DNA of 64,000 nt from an uncultured Methanomassiliicoccales archaeon (GTDB lineage Archaea; Thermoplasmatota; Thermoplasmata; Methanomassiliicoccales; Methanomethylophilaceae). Position numbers and translations under genes: made by a program. This document shows, one piece after another, positions 1 to 9,034 of this stretch (its first letter is position 1; each line of letters opens with the position of its first letter). Below the pieces are notes generated by a model, which saw nothing but the letters and a program-made list of their open reading frames with translations, was not told the origin of the DNA and did no database searches. The stretch lies in contig CASEZY010000003.1 in the NCBI GenBank assembly GCA_949292635.1, positions 96,488-160,487 of the forward strand, given 5' to 3'.

Positions 1-1675
1 GCCTGCCCAGGCGTGTAATGTAGGGGACAAGCGACAGTTCGATATCCCTCCAGGTAGCAAATGGGAATTCCGAGAACCGTTGCATCATCCTGATAGCATT
101 GGTCGGTCTGTTCTCGCCCGACGATCTTAATGCCGCACCTTCCAACAGGTCCGCGAGTGCCAACAGCCTGCCGTACAGATAGTCCCTGCTGCATCTTCCT
201 TCTTCTAAAACCATCTCGTATGTCCCTCCTTTTGATTTTTTGTACAGTGAGCAAGCAATCGCCAAAGTTTTCTGCCAGTCCCACTTCGAGTTGAATGACA
301 TGGGGTTCGAAGCCCTTCTGACGACGGATTCAACGATGTCTACCGGAATCTGGGTCCCGTCGATGATGCATGACAGGATACGGTTCAACGTGACTGTTAC
401 AAGTCTTTCATGAACTATGGGGCCGTATGCGGCCATTGCGATGTCCTTGGGCGATGGTGCGCCGATATAGGAATGCCTACTTCCGTCGCTTGATACACGG
501 TTGTGTCTCCAGGCGCATTGGTTGTGCCACCTCTCCAGTGTTTCCAGGAAATCGGATCCATCCTTGTCTCTGAAAAGAGTGACGGCAATCCTCCCTTTGT
601 TCTCTGAAGCCGAATCCAGTGCCATCAGGTAGACATTGGAGTCGATGATCTCAGAATTGTAACCGCGAATCCTATTGTTGATGTGTTTAGCAGCGGCAAC
701 ATTCGTGTACACGACGTTCTCCGGGGCTTCGATCATCTCGTATGGATCGTCCAATGGGTTCATGACATGGGCATCAGCGGTGTTCCAAGCGACGACGCAC
801 AGCGTCCCATGACGATATCCTTGTCTACCGATCAGCCATCTCAGGGCATTGTGGGCCTTCTGGGAGGTTTCGGAACCTATGCCGCAGGCCTGTTCCGCCG
901 TTTCAAAACGTCCGCGGTATGTGAATTCTGATTTGTCACTGCTGGATATGATCTTGCAATTATCAGCCGGGCTGCGTATTTCCTTTGGATGCTTATGCAT
1001 CAAGGTTGTAATTTTTCCGGTGACGTAGCACAGCCCAACCTTGGAATCTAATTGTTGGTTGTAGTCTATCCATGAACCAATGACGTCCTTGTCGTACCAC
1101 GTGTCCAAGAGGCGGTCACCTGTATACACAGACCATCTAACGAACGCATCCTGCTGCTTCGCTGTTTTGGACATGGACAGCTTCCACTCGTCCCGGGAGT
1201 CGGACAGTAGACCATTGTCATCCTCTACCAGTAGTCCGCCGTCGATGAGATCATCGTAGATCGTCCCTTTTCTGAGGTATGAGTGCACCGCTTTGATATG
1301 GGGGCTACCGGAGATGTCACACCACCTATCCAGCTGTTCCATGTATATGCGGTGGGCTGCTCCGTAATTGATCTTAGACTTCTTGCAATGGGCAGATAGA
1401 TCACTGACGAGGTAGGGGAGTTTCTCCGTGAGTCCATGCGGCAATATATTCGTGGTTCTCCCAATAGATTCATTGGTAGACTGAATAATCGTTCTCTGCC
1501 GCCCCTTCGGTATCGCCTCAACGTTCAGACAGTTACCTTCCGAATCTAACGTGATCCCAATGTGTGCCCTGCCCGGCGAGTGATATATCGGCAGCAGGGG
1601 TGTTCCGCCGTCATTCAGTCTCGAGACATCGTAGCACCTGTCGTATGTTTCGGCAAGAGCTTTCATCCAACTCAT
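1..1675 (-). CDS. cas8c: CRISPR-associated protein Cas8c (type I-C), partial
   Basis: The reverse strand is open from the ATG at 1675 to the window edge, giving about 558 residues without the C-terminus. The start MSWMKALAETYDRCYDV and the stretch DIELSLVPYITRLG near the edge are typical of the large subunit of the type I-C Cascade complex, which recognises the PAM and holds the non-target strand. The ATG overlaps the cas5c stop as ATGA, indicating translational coupling. Known I-C order (cas3-cas5-cas8c-cas7-cas4-cas1-cas2) predicts that cas7 and perhaps adaptation genes lie to the left of the window. Family length (about 570-640 residues) suggests only a little is missing. I read the frame directly at several points from 1675 to 1501 and again at the left edge; the middle was not checked codon by codon. 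Confidence 0.85.
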   Translation of the reverse strand, partial: MSWMKALAETYDRCYDVSRLNDGGTPLLPIYHSPGRAHIGITLDSEGNCLNVEAIPKGRQRTIIQSTNESIGRTTNILPHGLTEKLPYLVSDLSAHCKKSKINYGAAHRIYMEQLDRWCDISGSPHIKAVHSYLRKGTIYDDLIDGGLLVEDDNGLLSDSRDEWKLSMSKTAKQQDAFVRWSVYTGDRLLDTWYDKDVIGSWIDYNQQLDSKVGLCYVTGKITTLMHKHPKEIRSPADNCKIISSSDKSEFTYRGRFETAEQACGIGSETSQKAHNALRWLIGRQGYRHGTLCVVAWNTADAHVMNPLDDPYEMIEAPENVVYTNVAAAKHINNRIRGYNSEIIDSNVYLMALDSASENKGRIAVTLFRDKDGSDFLETLERWHNQCAWRHNRVSSDGSRHSYIGAPSPKDIAMAAYGPIVHERLVTVTLNRILSCIIDGTQIPVDIVESVVRRASNPMSFNSKWDWQKTLAIACSLYKKSKGGTYEMVLEEGRCSRDYLYGRLLALADLLEGAALRSSGENRPTNAIRMMQRFSEFPFATWRDIELSLVPYITRLGR

Positions 1676-2355
1676 TCCGCACCACATCTGATTCCTACTC
1701 TGCGAGGTGTGTAGTTCTTGATGTGCTTGGACAGCGGGCACTGGTCGGGACGGATGAAATCCACGATGCCATCCCTCATCTCCGGGTACCAGAAACGTGC
1801 ACGCAGGGAATCGTCTCCCGTCTCGTCGGCATAGTCGAAGCCGTGGAACATGATGTCAAACGTGCGGTCCGAGCCGTCGTAGGCGCCGGGACCTTCACCG
1901 AATGTGCAGGGCTCCACGTATCCCTGGCATTCGCGGGTTCCCAGGAAGATGTCCCTGTATCCTCCTTTGCTCAGGGCGCGATGGGCTATGTCGGAGTGCT
2001 TCCGCTCGTTGCAATCGCCAGCTAGGTCCGGTCTGTGGGGGTTCCATATGAACCTGGCCCTGACCTGATACTCTACATTGTGGAGATATGTGTGAACGGT
2101 TCTGTCGTACGGGCTGTTGCTCCTGTTGTAATGGAGCGCTAGCATATTGACGGATTCGTTGAGGATCGGGTTGATGACGCGGAGCCTTTCGATGATCCAG
2201 ATGATCGTCGGTTTCCAGTAGATGCTCTCGACTATGCCCTTTAGCGCCTGATATGTGGGTATGGGATAGGATGTTTTCTCGCCCCCGATCTTGGAGACGG
2301 GGTCACAGAACATGGCGCGGCGGCCCCAAAGACGGAATTCTATAACGTTGTTCAT
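1672..2355 (-). CDS. cas5c: CRISPR-associated protein Cas5c (Cas5d), type I-C
   Basis: 227 residues. In type I-C systems this RAMP protein replaces Cas6: it cuts the pre-crRNA and stays bound to the 5' handle of the crRNA in Cascade. The N-terminus (MNNVIEFRLWGRRAMFCDP, then a KTSYPIPTYQALKG segment) and the conserved FLGTRECQGYVEPC stretch near residue 145-160 are typical of the family. It begins one base after the cas3 stop and its own stop overlaps the cas8c start, so the three genes form one operon. The length is normal for the family and nothing appears broken. Confidence 0.9.
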   Translation of the reverse strand: MNNVIEFRLWGRRAMFCDPVSKIGGEKTSYPIPTYQALKGIVESIYWKPTIIWIIERLRVINPILNESVNMLALHYNRSNSPYDRTVHTYLHNVEYQVRARFIWNPHRPDLAGDCNERKHSDIAHRALSKGGYRDIFLGTRECQGYVEPCTFGEGPGAYDGSDRTFDIMFHGFDYADETGDDSLRARFWYPEMRDGIVDFIRPDQCPLSKHIKNYTPRRVGIRCGAE

Positions 2356-2356
2356 C

Positions 2357-4705
2357 TCACACCTCGTAATGTTCCTTCATCTTTCCAAGAACGAACCCCA
2401 AGTCTGCATCGTAGTGTCCTTCTCTCAGACAGTACAACGAGCTGCCGTCTACGATCTCGTAAACGATCCCTTGGCGGATGGCCTCGTCAAGACGGTACGT
2501 GTTGACGGAGTACTGTTGGAGGGCATTGATCGTCGCCTTGGGATCAGAGCATGTGGGGTCCGCATCCCCAATCTCGGAGATGAGTCTCCGTGCCGTGTCA
2601 TCGTAGGGTACGATGATGCTCTGCATCCTCCCGATGGCACTGAATATGGAGTTAGCGGTGCGGAAGGACTGCCTGGAGTATAGCGGCGGATTCCTTCCGT
2701 TGATCGAACGATATGCATGCACGGCGTTGCTGTTCGATGACAGCATGTTGCAAAGGTCCTCGCCGCGCCCGACCGGATACGCCATGTCCCCGGTCCTCTT
2801 GGACGAGAACATCTCATAATATCTGTCCATGGTCGCCGGGTCGGCGGGATCGTGCGTACCATCTCCGAGCATGGCGTCTGATACCCTACGCCCTTCGTAG
2901 ATGTCGACCAGGGGGCCAAGTTCCTCGTCGGTCTTGACCACGATGACATCTCCGACCGCTCTTCTACCATGGCGATTGCAGCGTCCTGCAGCCTGTACGA
3001 TGGAATCCAGGCCGGCAAGGGAGCGGATGACCATGTCGAAATCCATATCCGCGCCGGTTTCCAGGACCTGTGTGCTCACGCATATCAGGCGACCGTTTGA
3101 CTCCAGCCCTTCACGGATCTCTTCCATCCTGTCCCTGCGATGCCTTGGGCACATGTCCGTGCTGAGATGATAGGTCGGGATGTGGCGGCCTCTGGATCTG
3201 AGATGCAGGAAGACCTCCTTCGCCATCCTCTTGGTGTTGACGATGACGAGAACGTTCCGGTGTTTGCCGATGCACTTTTTCGCAAGGTCCGCCAGATATC
3301 CGGGGCCTTCGGCCTTCGCTCCGGGGTTCGCGTACCATATCCTCGTGTGGCGCATGCTTTGGAACAGGCTTCCGGTGTCGGGGACGATCTCCGGTTCCTT
3401 GTCCATGATCAGCGGGAACCTCTCTGTTCTGTGCAGCAGGGGCTGGGTGGCAGAAGTGAGGACAACGCTGCTTCCGCAGTGCTGGGTGAGGAAGTTCACG
3501 GCCGCGTTGAAGAGGTATCTGACCTTGACCGGGAGACACTGTATCTCGTCGAAGATGATGACGGCGTTGGCCAGATTGTGCATCCTCCTGACCTTCCTGG
3601 TCCCTGATGAGTAGAACGTCTCCAGGAACTGGACCATGGTGGTGAAGATCACGGGGCCGTCCCAGGAGTCGGTCGCAGAGTCCCAGGCATCCGTATCACC
3701 GTCCCCGACGTCTACGTTGGAATGGCATTCCGTGACGATCGGTGCCCCTCCATCCCTTTCGAGGATGCCTTTGATGACCGCGGCGTTCTGGTCGATGACC
3801 GAGAGATACGGAGAGACAACAACAATGCGCCTCATCCCGTGTACGATCAGATGGTTCAGGGCGAATCTGAACCCGGAGATTGTCTTTCCGCCGCCGGTGG
3901 GGGCCGTTAATGAGTATGCGCCTCTCGGCCTCGACGAGGATTCGAGACATCCCTCCGAGATGCGGTGCCGGAGCCTGTCGATGGGTGTGTCTTTTGGTAC
4001 GGACCCCAGATGTTCCTCGAGGCGGCGGCTCAGCTCTCTCCAGTCCGTGTTCTTAGACATATACTCCTCGTTCCGGACGAAGGATGCGGTATCGATGCGA
4101 TCCGCATCGACCAGGCAGCTGAGGATCATCCTGATCAAGAGTCCGAGCCGGAGTCTCTTCTCGCTGCCGTCCGCATGGGATATAATGATCCTCTGGATGA
4201 GAGCCGAGAGCTCATCGACGGCGGGCGCATACTCATGTATGGTGTGCAGGAGGAGTCCCTCATCGATGCGGTGGAGGGTTTCCTTCAGGAAGTTCTGCCC
4301 ATGGAGCCTCCTATCGAAATTGTCGATACCGTCGGGTGTCAGGCAGTCGATTAGTCCGGTGTGGTGGGACATCACGGCAATCTCGGCCATCTCGGATGCG
4401 AGACATTGGTGTCCATCACCATCCCTCAGGATGCGGAGCAACTGTGCGCCGGCGGTGGAATGTATCACGTCGCCGCGCTTCTGCTTCGGGTCATAACCGA
4501 GGATGTACGCGAAGAAGTCCGGGTGGGCCTTGCCGATGTCGTGGATTAGGCCTGTCAGATAGGCCATCCTTCCGATTCCGATGGCGCTGCCGAAGGATCC
4601 TGCCAGGCGGGCCGTGTTGTAGAGGTGCTCCTCCAGTGATTGGATCCTTCCCGTCTCGTCGATATGAGCAATGTTCCCGAATTCCAGACTCTCGATCATC
4701 TTCAT
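2357..4705 (-). CDS. cas3: CRISPR-associated helicase/nuclease Cas3 (HD-helicase fusion), type I-C
   Basis: 782 residues. Cas3 is recruited by target-bound Cascade, unwinds the DNA and degrades it. An N-terminal HD nuclease domain is visible (HDIGKAH at residues 55-61, HSTAGAQ near 82, SHHTGLIDCLTPDG). It is followed by an SF2 helicase with Walker A APTGGGKTISGF near 267, a DEIQ Walker B near 383, motif V STQVLETGADMDFD and motif VI QAAGRCNRHGRR. It is the first gene of the I-C operon, with AT-rich promoter-like sequence upstream. All catalytic motifs are intact, so the interference nuclease should be functional if Cas7 is encoded beyond the edge. Confidence 0.95.
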   Translation of the reverse strand: MKMIESLEFGNIAHIDETGRIQSLEEHLYNTARLAGSFGSAIGIGRMAYLTGLIHDIGKAHPDFFAYILGYDPKQKRGDVIHSTAGAQLLRILRDGDGHQCLASEMAEIAVMSHHTGLIDCLTPDGIDNFDRRLHGQNFLKETLHRIDEGLLLHTIHEYAPAVDELSALIQRIIISHADGSEKRLRLGLLIRMILSCLVDADRIDTASFVRNEEYMSKNTDWRELSRRLEEHLGSVPKDTPIDRLRHRISEGCLESSSRPRGAYSLTAPTGGGKTISGFRFALNHLIVHGMRRIVVVSPYLSVIDQNAAVIKGILERDGGAPIVTECHSNVDVGDGDTDAWDSATDSWDGPVIFTTMVQFLETFYSSGTRKVRRMHNLANAVIIFDEIQCLPVKVRYLFNAAVNFLTQHCGSSVVLTSATQPLLHRTERFPLIMDKEPEIVPDTGSLFQSMRHTRIWYANPGAKAEGPGYLADLAKKCIGKHRNVLVIVNTKRMAKEVFLHLRSRGRHIPTYHLSTDMCPRHRRDRMEEIREGLESNGRLICVSTQVLETGADMDFDMVIRSLAGLDSIVQAAGRCNRHGRRAVGDVIVVKTDEELGPLVDIYEGRRVSDAMLGDGTHDPADPATMDRYYEMFSSKRTGDMAYPVGRGEDLCNMLSSNSNAVHAYRSINGRNPPLYSRQSFRTANSIFSAIGRMQSIIVPYDDTARRLISEIGDADPTCSDPKATINALQQYSVNTYRLDEAIRQGIVYEIVDGSSLYCLREGHYDADLGFVLGKMKEHYEV

Positions 4706-4745
4706 ATTACCGATTACACTCGGTTGATATGTGTGATGCAGTTCT

Positions 4746-4790
4746 AGTATATCAATATATCATTTAGATGAAATTAATATATCAATGGAT
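4746..4790 (-). promoter_or_regulatory. Probable promoter region of the type I-C cas operon
   Basis: A short very AT-rich block upstream of cas3 contains two copies of ATATATCAAT-like sequence on the + strand, matching archaeal TATA-box composition and contrasting with the GC-rich surroundings. Its distance from the cas3 start (about 45-80 bases) suits a promoter with a short 5' leader. The near-repeated, partly palindromic arrangement could also be an operator. The transcription start is not known. Confidence 0.4.
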
Positions 4791-4899
4791 ATTGATTAAA
4801 TAATGAAACAAATGTATGGTGCTGGGCCAGTAGTCTACTGACAGGGTGGGGGTAGGGGCCCCAATCAACAGTTTTCGATGTTTCATGCCCTGATCCAAA

Positions 4900-5270
4900 A
4901 TGCTAGAATATGGTGTGACCGGGAAGGGCAACACCGTCGGTAACGGTACGTACGAGGCTTGCGGAAACCACTCCTGCAAGTTCTCCGCAAGGAATGCGGC
5001 CATCTATTCAACATCCGCACAGGTAATGTTTACGAAGGCCTCAGGATCGAGAACGAAAAAATCGAGATTGGCCTCAGGCGTCTCAAAGGGGGCTTCAGCC
5101 TTTGTGTCACTGCGTGTTCGGACAGATGCAGTGTGTACGGCGTGCGTCTACGGTCCCTTCGGGCGTCTAGCCACATTGGTCGCGTGAGGGAGAACGGTTG
5201 AGACGCTACAGGTCAACGACCTGTTGATTGCGATCGAGCTGTGAGGGGAGACCCTCACAACTCCAACACC
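4900..5270 (+). pseudogene. Degenerate transposase N-terminal remnant (IS1-like zinc-ribbon type)
   Basis: Between the I-C operon and the HEPN-helicase, three reading frames carry pieces that line up with the N-terminus of archaeal IS1-like transposases: a CxxC-poor ribbon (GNGTYEACGNHSCKF), then in another frame CGHLFNIRTGNVYEGLRIEN followed by a helical stretch (LRRLKGGFSLC), then in a further frame VNDLLIAIEL followed by a stop. The order matches a zinc ribbon, an HTH and the start of the catalytic domain, but frames are broken at least twice and the catalytic core is missing. I assign this by pattern only. The rest of 4706-5404 contains promoter-like AT-rich DNA and no gene I can support. 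Confidence 0.45.
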
Positions 5271-5404
5271 TTTTGTGATCTGAGACCATCCGCCGGCAAG
5301 ATATCGGTGATGTGCCAGTAGTAATAATTCGCTTATGACGGTCATATTGAGGATGTGTCCACATATGGAAACAATTAATCTGTTACATCGGCTAACCCGT
5401 ACCC

Positions 5405-8200
5405 ATGGCCGCTCCCAACGCCAGACCTCCTGCCAGTAACATCGACTTGGTCAATCATGCATTGGAAATCATAAAGCCCCGGCTTCAGGACTTCGTGATC
5501 CGTAGCATGGAGGATACCTTCGGCAGCAGGTGGTGGGACGATTGTGTGGTCGCTCGTAAGTTAGTCCTGAACGCCAGCAATTATCTACCGACCGGAGACG
5601 CGTCAGAAGCTGCCATCCGTTCATACATGGACATCACCCTCTGCATGAACATCATCTCGCAATATAAACTGGTCAACGACAGCAGTGTCAGGAGTGCCAA
5701 TAATCCGCTCCAGGCGGTCCGCCGCGTGAGGAACTTCCAGAGTCACAACGGCCGTACCGATATTACCGACTCCGAGGCCGCCGGCATGGTCATGCAGGTG
5801 ATAGCCCTCGATGAGTATATGTCCCTGGGCTGTGCGGACGGGCTCTGGGAGATTATGAGGTATCTGGGGCCTGCCGGCGTGAAGGTGGACCATCCCGTTG
5901 AGTGGAAGGACGTCACGACGGTAAAAACAGCAGGGAAGGAAGGTTCCGCTCCGGCGCATGTGCCATCTGAGAACGGTTCTCAGGCAGTGGAGGTTCGTGT
6001 CGTCGGTGAGACTGGGTCTCGCAATGACGACAAAACTAGCGTATCTGCCATGTGCATAGATGCCTGCGAGAGCTTCCGCCGGCGGCTGGAGGAGAAGCAG
6101 AAGGGCAATGGCAGCGTCGGACGTTCCACCTCCGAGATAAAGAGCATAACGCCATCCAACGGCGTTTACCACCTGTCATTGTATCACCCCATCATCCCGG
6201 ATGAAAGCATGGGTATCACCATCGGCGGGTACGCCTTCGAATCCGACCGTGTCCGGTTCGAGAATTACAAGAAGGCCACCCAGACCATAGATCTGATAAC
6301 AGAGGACCCAGATCTGCGGCGTCTATTGGACTCCAATGACCCGGGACTGAAGAAGATCCTGTTCACCGATATGCTGTGGATCGTCAATCGTACCCGGGAC
6401 TTCTATTCCTCGTTCAGTTATCATCTCGACAATCCGTCGATATGCGGTGCGCCGTCAGAACCTCTTGGAAAGACGTATCTGAATCTCTCCGACGAGCAGC
6501 GTAAGGCGGTGGAGATGAGCATGTCTGAGCCGCTGTCCTATGTCTGGGGTGTTCCCGGATCCGGTAAGACCCAGTACGTGCTAGCGACCACCATCATTGA
6601 ATGTATCCGCAAAGGTCAAAGGGTTGCTGTGGTGGCACCCACCAACTCCGCCTTGGAGCAGGTGCTCAGAGGCCTTCTGCATTCGTTCGAGGGCATTCCC
6701 GAAGAGGAGAGGATCATCAATCCAAGGGAGGATGTGGTGAGGATCGGAACTCCTACGTCGGAGTTCATGGACAACTATGGATACGTCTGCTACAGGAAGG
6801 ACATGGTCAAGAAGATGGACGATCTGTTCAACGAGCTGTTGGAGCTCAGGGACATTCTCTCCGAGCGCAGATATGACGAATATCGTGGTCTCTGCGAATC
6901 CTCTTTGGAGAAAGCATCCTCGCTGGGTCAACATGACATCCAGGGCAGGAGGGCTGTGGTCTCCGCTTTGAAGCCGTTGATCGACCTCGTGAACGGGGAC
7001 ATGCGTCTTCGCCATGAGAACATCTCCGTATTCGAGGACACCCTCAAGAGGGACATAAAGGCGTTGTACGACACCCTCTATCAGAACAGGGACAGGAGCG
7101 CGTATCTGAAAAGTAAGTTCCCCTCCATGTCCGTACAGAGTCTGGAGAAGGAGGTCGCGGACCGGGAGAAGAGGTTCGATGCCATGCGCAGACAGGGCGG
7201 TGTAGCCACCCCCGAGACGGCCAAGGTGGTGGCCATGACGCTCCCGCGCTTCATCATATCCTACGGTCCCTCTGCCGCGGACGGGAGGATCCCGCTGGAC
7301 GTGGACCATGTGTTCGTGGACGAGGCGGGTTACTGCAACTGCATCCAGACCTACACGTTGTACTCCCTCGGTGTTCCGATAACGTTCCTGGGAGACCACA
7401 TGCAGCTGGAGCCGGTCTGTGAGATCGAGTCGAAGCTTCTGAAGGCCGATTGCCTGAGCGGTGGTCAAGGCGGTCACGATTTCCTTTGGGATATGTCCTC
7501 TCTGCACTCTGAGCATCTGATGGACGGTGATATGGACAAGCTTTCCCGGACGTATCTGTTCGAGGATGAACCTGATTTCGCACATACGGCATATTCGCCG
7601 CTGACTACCACTCACAGGTTCGGTTCGAACCTGGCGGAGGCGTTGGGTCGCTATGTCTACACCAAGGATGGTATCATCAGTGCCAGTGACCGTCCCTTGG
7701 AGGTCAAGATCATAAGCGCATATGTGGACAAGTTCAATGAGAAGCAGGACAGGTTCCGGCGCCCCAATTCCGACGAGGAGCAGGCGAAGAAGTACTACAG
7801 GACCAACTCCGCCGAGGCGAAGGAGGTGTTCGGATACATCCGTGAGAACCTCTCGAAATCCGACGACTATGTGGTGCTCACGCCCTATACGGATCAACGC
7901 AAATATCTGCAGGAAGCGATTCCTCGGGATCGGGTCCTGACCATACACAGCTCTCAGGGGAGGGAGTGGGACACCGTCATCATATCGCTGGTGGATTGCC
8001 GTGCCAATGAGAATCAAGGTGTCCTGATGCGCTTCACCAGCATCTTGCCTATCCCCGGAGAGGAGATCAAGGGTCTCAAGGTGATGAACACCGCACTGTC
8101 CAGGGCGAAGAAGAGGTTGGTCCTGGTCTGCGATGCGGAGTTCTGGGCATCCCGCAACGGTGAGCTCGTGGGGGACGTGGTGCGCTCGAATTACCCGTGA
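5405..8200 (+). CDS. HEPN-domain SF1 helicase (UPF1/DNA2-like)
   Basis: 931 residues. Residues about 20-150 look like a Swt1-type HEPN domain: a helical segment followed by VRRVRNFQSHNGR, where R109-N-F-Q-S-H114 fits the RxxxxH ribonuclease motif. The C-terminal two thirds are an SF1 helicase of the UPF1/DNA2 group: motif I GVPGSGKTQYV near 384, Ia APTNSALEQ, a long helical insertion, motif II VFVDEAGYCN near 636, III GDHMQLEPV, then LTPYTDQRKYLQ, IHSSQGREWDTV and NTALSRAKKRLVLV. The likely role is RNA or DNA unwinding coupled to RNA cleavage in a defence response; this is inference. It lies between the I-C operon and two CARF regulators, all on the same island. The helicase assignment is firm; the HEPN call rests on the motif and helical context. 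Confidence 0.85.
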   Translation: MAAPNARPPASNIDLVNHALEIIKPRLQDFVIRSMEDTFGSRWWDDCVVARKLVLNASNYLPTGDASEAAIRSYMDITLCMNIISQYKLVNDSSVRSANNPLQAVRRVRNFQSHNGRTDITDSEAAGMVMQVIALDEYMSLGCADGLWEIMRYLGPAGVKVDHPVEWKDVTTVKTAGKEGSAPAHVPSENGSQAVEVRVVGETGSRNDDKTSVSAMCIDACESFRRRLEEKQKGNGSVGRSTSEIKSITPSNGVYHLSLYHPIIPDESMGITIGGYAFESDRVRFENYKKATQTIDLITEDPDLRRLLDSNDPGLKKILFTDMLWIVNRTRDFYSSFSYHLDNPSICGAPSEPLGKTYLNLSDEQRKAVEMSMSEPLSYVWGVPGSGKTQYVLATTIIECIRKGQRVAVVAPTNSALEQVLRGLLHSFEGIPEEERIINPREDVVRIGTPTSEFMDNYGYVCYRKDMVKKMDDLFNELLELRDILSERRYDEYRGLCESSLEKASSLGQHDIQGRRAVVSALKPLIDLVNGDMRLRHENISVFEDTLKRDIKALYDTLYQNRDRSAYLKSKFPSMSVQSLEKEVADREKRFDAMRRQGGVATPETAKVVAMTLPRFIISYGPSAADGRIPLDVDHVFVDEAGYCNCIQTYTLYSLGVPITFLGDHMQLEPVCEIESKLLKADCLSGGQGGHDFLWDMSSLHSEHLMDGDMDKLSRTYLFEDEPDFAHTAYSPLTTTHRFGSNLAEALGRYVYTKDGIISASDRPLEVKIISAYVDKFNEKQDRFRRPNSDEEQAKKYYRTNSAEAKEVFGYIRENLSKSDDYVVLTPYTDQRKYLQEAIPRDRVLTIHSSQGREWDTVIISLVDCRANENQGVLMRFTSILPIPGEEIKGLKVMNTALSRAKKRLVLVCDAEFWASRNGELVGDVVRSNYP

Positions 8201-8286
8201 CGTATTCCGGACGGTGGCAAACAGTCAAAAATAATCTTTGATTGTCATCAAATCCCAATATATGTCTATCAGACAATCTTACCATC

Positions 8287-8364
8287 ATGGATAAAGGGAA
8301 GATAGGCATGTCTCCGCGGTCTGTCGCGGATGTGGTACGGAACGGAAGCGCCGTGGGGTGCTGA
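8287..8364 (+). CDS. Possible 25-residue leader ORF before the CARF regulator
   Basis: A short ORF starts at ATG 8287 (MDKGKIGMSPRSVADVV...) and ends in TGA one base before the ATG of the CARF protein at 8366. A TATA-like AATATATG lies about 30 bases upstream, so the transcript could be almost leaderless with this ORF first. It may be a coupling or leader peptide, or simply 5' UTR. There is no homology I recognise. Confidence 0.25.
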   Translation: MDKGKIGMSPRSVADVVRNGSAVGC

Positions 8365-8365
8365 G

Positions 8366-9034
8366 ATGCACATCCACATCGCGCCGGTGGGGTTCAGCAG
8401 GGAGCCGGTGCTGAAGGTGATCAGCAGGCTCCCGGGGATAGATGTGTTGTACCTTCTGCACACGGACAACCCGGTGTCGCTGGAAACCGCCCGGAGCATC
8501 AGGGACACCGTGTCCTGCATGATTCCCTCCATCAACCTTATCACCATCCCGTTCTCGGATTTCATGGGGATTGTGGCGACGATCTACAGCATCTTCGAGG
8601 ACACCAAGGCAAAGGATGCGGAGTTCTCGGTGAACATAACCGGCGGCACCAATCTGATGGCCGCCGCGGTCTGCTACAGCTCGTATTACATCAGAGCTAA
8701 GATCTACTACTCCCTGAACAGCACCGACCCCATAGAGAGCCAGGTGATCGAGATCAATGCCCCCAAGGCGGTGGACGTCAGCGGCTACAGGGAGCTCACC
8801 CGGGATATCCTGCTGTACATGCTGGAATGCAGACGCAGGGACATCATGGTCACCAATTCCGATATCTCATCGAGATTCGGCATCAACAAGCAGAAGGCGG
8901 CGTACCACGTGAAGATACTGGCACATGACGGTCTCGTGGAGAAGAGGCCGTTCGTGGAAGGCGGTGTGCCGGATGCCCGCAGGAACGCCCTGGTGCTCAC
9001 GGCACAGGGCGTGATGATCGCCAACACCCTGTGA
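8366..9034 (+). CDS. CARF-domain winged-helix regulator, copy 1
   Basis: 222 residues from ATG 8366, chosen over an in-frame upstream start at 8330 because the paralogue at 9700 begins with the same MHIHIA residues and has the same length. The N-terminal half is a Rossmann-like CARF domain with the signature NITGGTNLMAAA near residue 92, as in Csa3-like and DUF6293-type proteins that sense cyclic oligonucleotides. Residues about 145-222 form a winged HTH (ISSRFGINKQKAAYHVKILA). It probably represses or activates nearby defence genes in response to a nucleotide signal; ligand and targets are unknown. No Cas10-type cyclase is in the window. Its stop codon is directly followed by the stop of the convergent copy 2. 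Confidence 0.85.
   Translation: MHIHIAPVGFSREPVLKVISRLPGIDVLYLLHTDNPVSLETARSIRDTVSCMIPSINLITIPFSDFMGIVATIYSIFEDTKAKDAEFSVNITGGTNLMAAAVCYSSYYIRAKIYYSLNSTDPIESQVIEINAPKAVDVSGYRELTRDILLYMLECRRRDIMVTNSDISSRFGINKQKAAYHVKILAHDGLVEKRPFVEGGVPDARRNALVLTAQGVMIANTL

Noticed and set aside
3636..4496. A 286-residue frame antisense to cas3.
   Set aside because: Cas3 motifs are intact on the - strand; the antisense product has low-complexity Ser/Arg composition.
6581..8017. A 478-residue open frame antisense to the helicase gene.
   Set aside because: GC-rich third positions on the coding strand keep the complementary frame open; the + strand has clear helicase motifs.
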